42,424 bases of DNA from the IMG/VR virus record IMGVR_UViG_3300008339_000124, positions 1 through 42,424 of that record, one strand, 5' to 3'. The notes under the pieces were generated by a model that did not search any database, was not told the DNA's origin, and saw only the letters and a program-made list of their open reading frames with translations. The position numbers were made by a program, and so were the translations under genes. Shown one piece after another: positions 40,977-42,424 of this stretch. Every line of letters begins with the position of its first letter. Position 1 is the stretch's first letter. This stretch comes from a virus.

Positions 40977-42284
40977 ATGGCACAATTTAGAACCGACACA
41001 TCGGTGTTTCGAGAAGACGGTAAAACACTTTATGAAGTGAATATGCTTAATGGCAGATTTACTGCTTCTGGCACAGCCACTGATGCGTTTGGTCGTCTGA
41101 GAGTATCAGAGCCACTTACTCTGTTTGATTCGTTTCATCGTTATCAGGACAACGGTAAGTTTGCAACAAGCAATAGCGGAACATCAAATACCGAGTTCAA
41201 AACAAATGAATCTATTGTTGATTTGAATGTAGGCACAACTTCGGGTGATAAGTGCTACCGTGAATCTAAAAGAGTGTTCGCATACCAGCCAGGAAAGTCA
41301 TTGCTCATCATGAATACCTTTGTGATGAACGCTCAGAAAACAAATCTAAGACAGCGTGTAGGATATTTCAATTCAGAAAATGGTATATTTTTTGAGAATG
41401 ATGGTACAGACAATTACATTGTATTGAGAAGTTATACATCAGGGGTAGTAAGCGAAACAAGAGTTGCGCAAGCAAATTGGAACATAGATAAGTTTGATGG
41501 AACTGGGCAATCATCTCAATCTAGTCATCCTGATCGCGGAAGTTTAAATATAACTAAATCTAATATTCTTTGGATTGATGTTGAATGGCTTGGTGTTGGC
41601 GATGTCCGTTGTGGATTTGTAGTTGATGGTCTTATGGTTCCAGCGCACATATTCCATAACGATAATCTTAATACAACAACATATATGACAACCGCCATTC
41701 TTCCTGTTCGTTATGAGATCGAAAACACAGGAACAACTGCTTCTGCTTCTAAGATGAAGCAAATTTGCTCTACTGTTATATCTGAAGGTGGTTACACATT
41801 AGAAGGTAAATCTAGAAGCATTATCATTCCTACTAACGAACCAAAAGACTTGCCTACAGCTGGAACATTTACACCTATCTTGTCAATTAGATTGAAGGAT
41901 TCATTCAAAGATGCCATCGCTATACTGAAAGATGTTGAGTTTTTTGGTATCACAAACAATACAAGTTATCGCTACAAAATTATTATTGGTGGAACATTAG
42001 ATGGTGCATCTTGGACCCCTGCTAGTGCAGATTCACCTATAGAATATGATACAACCGCAACTACAGTTACAGGTGGTCGTGATGCTCAAGTTGGATATGT
42101 GAACGTGTCAGCGGGTGCTGGTGGGCAAGCGGTAAATCTTGGAAGAGAAACACTGTTTGCATATCAGTTGGAAAGAGATCCTTTTGCAGCAAGTAACAAC
42201 GGTATTATTATCACACTTGCAGCAACAGGTTCTACAAATGGAAACGATGCTGTTGGTGCTATGAGATGGGAAGAAATAACATAA
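40977..42284 (+). CDS. Virion structural or fibre-associated protein
   Basis: The 435-residue protein has FTASGTATDAFGRLRVSEPL near the N-terminus, a motif widespread in structural proteins of marine T4-like phages and some siphophages. A large beta-rich domain follows (KSLLIMNTFVMNAQ, LRQRVGYFNSENGIFF, ILWIDVEWLGVGDVRCGFV). The second half has Thr/Gly-rich repeats. No enzyme motif or signal peptide is seen. It resembles proteins that form fibres, whiskers or head decorations. It stands behind the gene 41 terminator with its own late-like promoter, as expected of a virion gene. The exact role is not known. Confidence 0.7.
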   Translation: MAQFRTDTSVFREDGKTLYEVNMLNGRFTASGTATDAFGRLRVSEPLTLFDSFHRYQDNGKFATSNSGTSNTEFKTNESIVDLNVGTTSGDKCYRESKRVFAYQPGKSLLIMNTFVMNAQKTNLRQRVGYFNSENGIFFENDGTDNYIVLRSYTSGVVSETRVAQANWNIDKFDGTGQSSQSSHPDRGSLNITKSNILWIDVEWLGVGDVRCGFVVDGLMVPAHIFHNDNLNTTTYMTTAILPVRYEIENTGTTASASKMKQICSTVISEGGYTLEGKSRSIIIPTNEPKDLPTAGTFTPILSIRLKDSFKDAIAILKDVEFFGITNNTSYRYKIIIGGTLDGASWTPASADSPIEYDTTATTVTGGRDAQVGYVNVSAGAGGQAVNLGRETLFAYQLERDPFAASNNGIIITLAATGSTNGNDAVGAMRWEEIT

Positions 42285-42311
42285 TTGAGGTTATAGGGAA
42301 GAATGATTTAT

Positions 42312-42319
42312 TATAAATA
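42312..42319 (+). promoter_or_regulatory. T4-type late promoter before the last gene
   Basis: An exact TATAAATA 58 bases before the GTG at 42377. Confidence 0.75.
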
Positions 42320-42327
42320 CAGTATAC

Positions 42328-42350
42328 CGCTAAAATAAACTGTTTTAGCG
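42328..42350 (+). repeat. Hairpin between late promoter and last gene
   Basis: CGCTAAAA pairs with TTTTAGCG around a seven-base loop. No T run follows, so it is more a 5' leader hairpin of the late transcript than a terminator. Confidence 0.5.
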
Positions 42351-42376
42351 CATAGGATAAGTCTAAGGAAAACTCC

Positions 42377-42424
42377 GTGAAAAAATTAGATAGAAAAGAG
42401 CTTAAAAATAAGCGTCAAGCCAAG
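42377..42424 (+). CDS. Start of a gene cut by the window end
   Basis: GTG at 42377 follows AAGGAA (42365-42370). Sixteen codons are visible, strongly basic (KKLDRKELKNKRQAK), and run off the right edge. A late promoter and hairpin precede it. The family cannot be judged. There is a small chance the start is different, since it is a GTG. Confidence 0.5.
   Translation, partial: MKKLDRKELKNKRQAK

Overview
This window is part of the genome of a T4-like myovirus (contractile-tailed Caudoviricetes). The evidence is the core block in near-canonical order: neck genes 13-14, tail terminator 15, terminase 16-17, sheath 18, tube 19, portal 20, prohead core and protease 67/(68 slot)/21/22, major capsid 23, then uvsY, uvsW, 55, 47, 46, and later 45, 44, 62, regA, 43, uvsX and 41. 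The order and the accessory genes (peptide deformylase, gp31-like co-chaperonin, Sm-like protein, gp88-like protein) resemble environmental and marine T4-like phages more than coliphage T4. The host cannot be fixed from this window. A circularly permuted tmRNA is a trait of alphaproteobacteria, cyanobacteria and some betaproteobacteria. Its tag ends in ALAA and is unlike the cyanobacterial tags, which points weakly to a proteobacterial host.

Layout. 1-4504: end of a fibre-like protein, a tiny Gly-rich adhesin-like protein, a five-bladed propeller protein (GH130-like) and a 942-residue fusion of TPR, two FkbM-type methyltransferase domains and a radical-SAM/SPASM domain. 4535-18423: virion morphogenesis block, with exact T4-type late promoters (TATAAATA) before 18, 19, 67, 22 and 23, closed by a strong terminator. 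18485-25795: tube-like gene, uvsY, uvsW, Sm-like gene, late sigma 55, a previously hidden small ORF, 47, 46, deformylase and co-chaperonin, in tightly overlapping reading frames. 25822-28580: a conserved unknown gene, a methyltransferase, eleven tRNAs, a small ORF and a two-piece (permuted) tmRNA gene. 28594-32121: accessory genes (YkuK/RNase H-like, outer-membrane beta-barrel, gp88-like, FmdB-like, glycosyltransferase). 32146-40896: replisome. 40977-end: a further virion protein and the start of another gene.

Regulation is legible. Ten sigma70-type promoters, most with an extended -10, stand before uvsY, 47, the tRNAs, the porin-like gene, the glycosyltransferase, 43, uvsX, 41 and others. 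TATAAATA late promoters stand before virion genes. At 39456-39492 a late minus-strand promoter directly abuts an early plus-strand promoter. The only minus-strand gene runs from there tail-to-tail into uvsX.

The most notable finding is the complete circularly permuted tmRNA at 28002-28313. It has a matching acceptor stem, T arm, 30-nt intervening hairpin, H-type pseudoknot, resume codon and tag ANDDNYIQALAA. With deformylase, co-chaperonin and tRNAs nearby it forms a translation-support island. There is no gene-free stretch above 300 bases other than the RNA-gene region 27205-28593.
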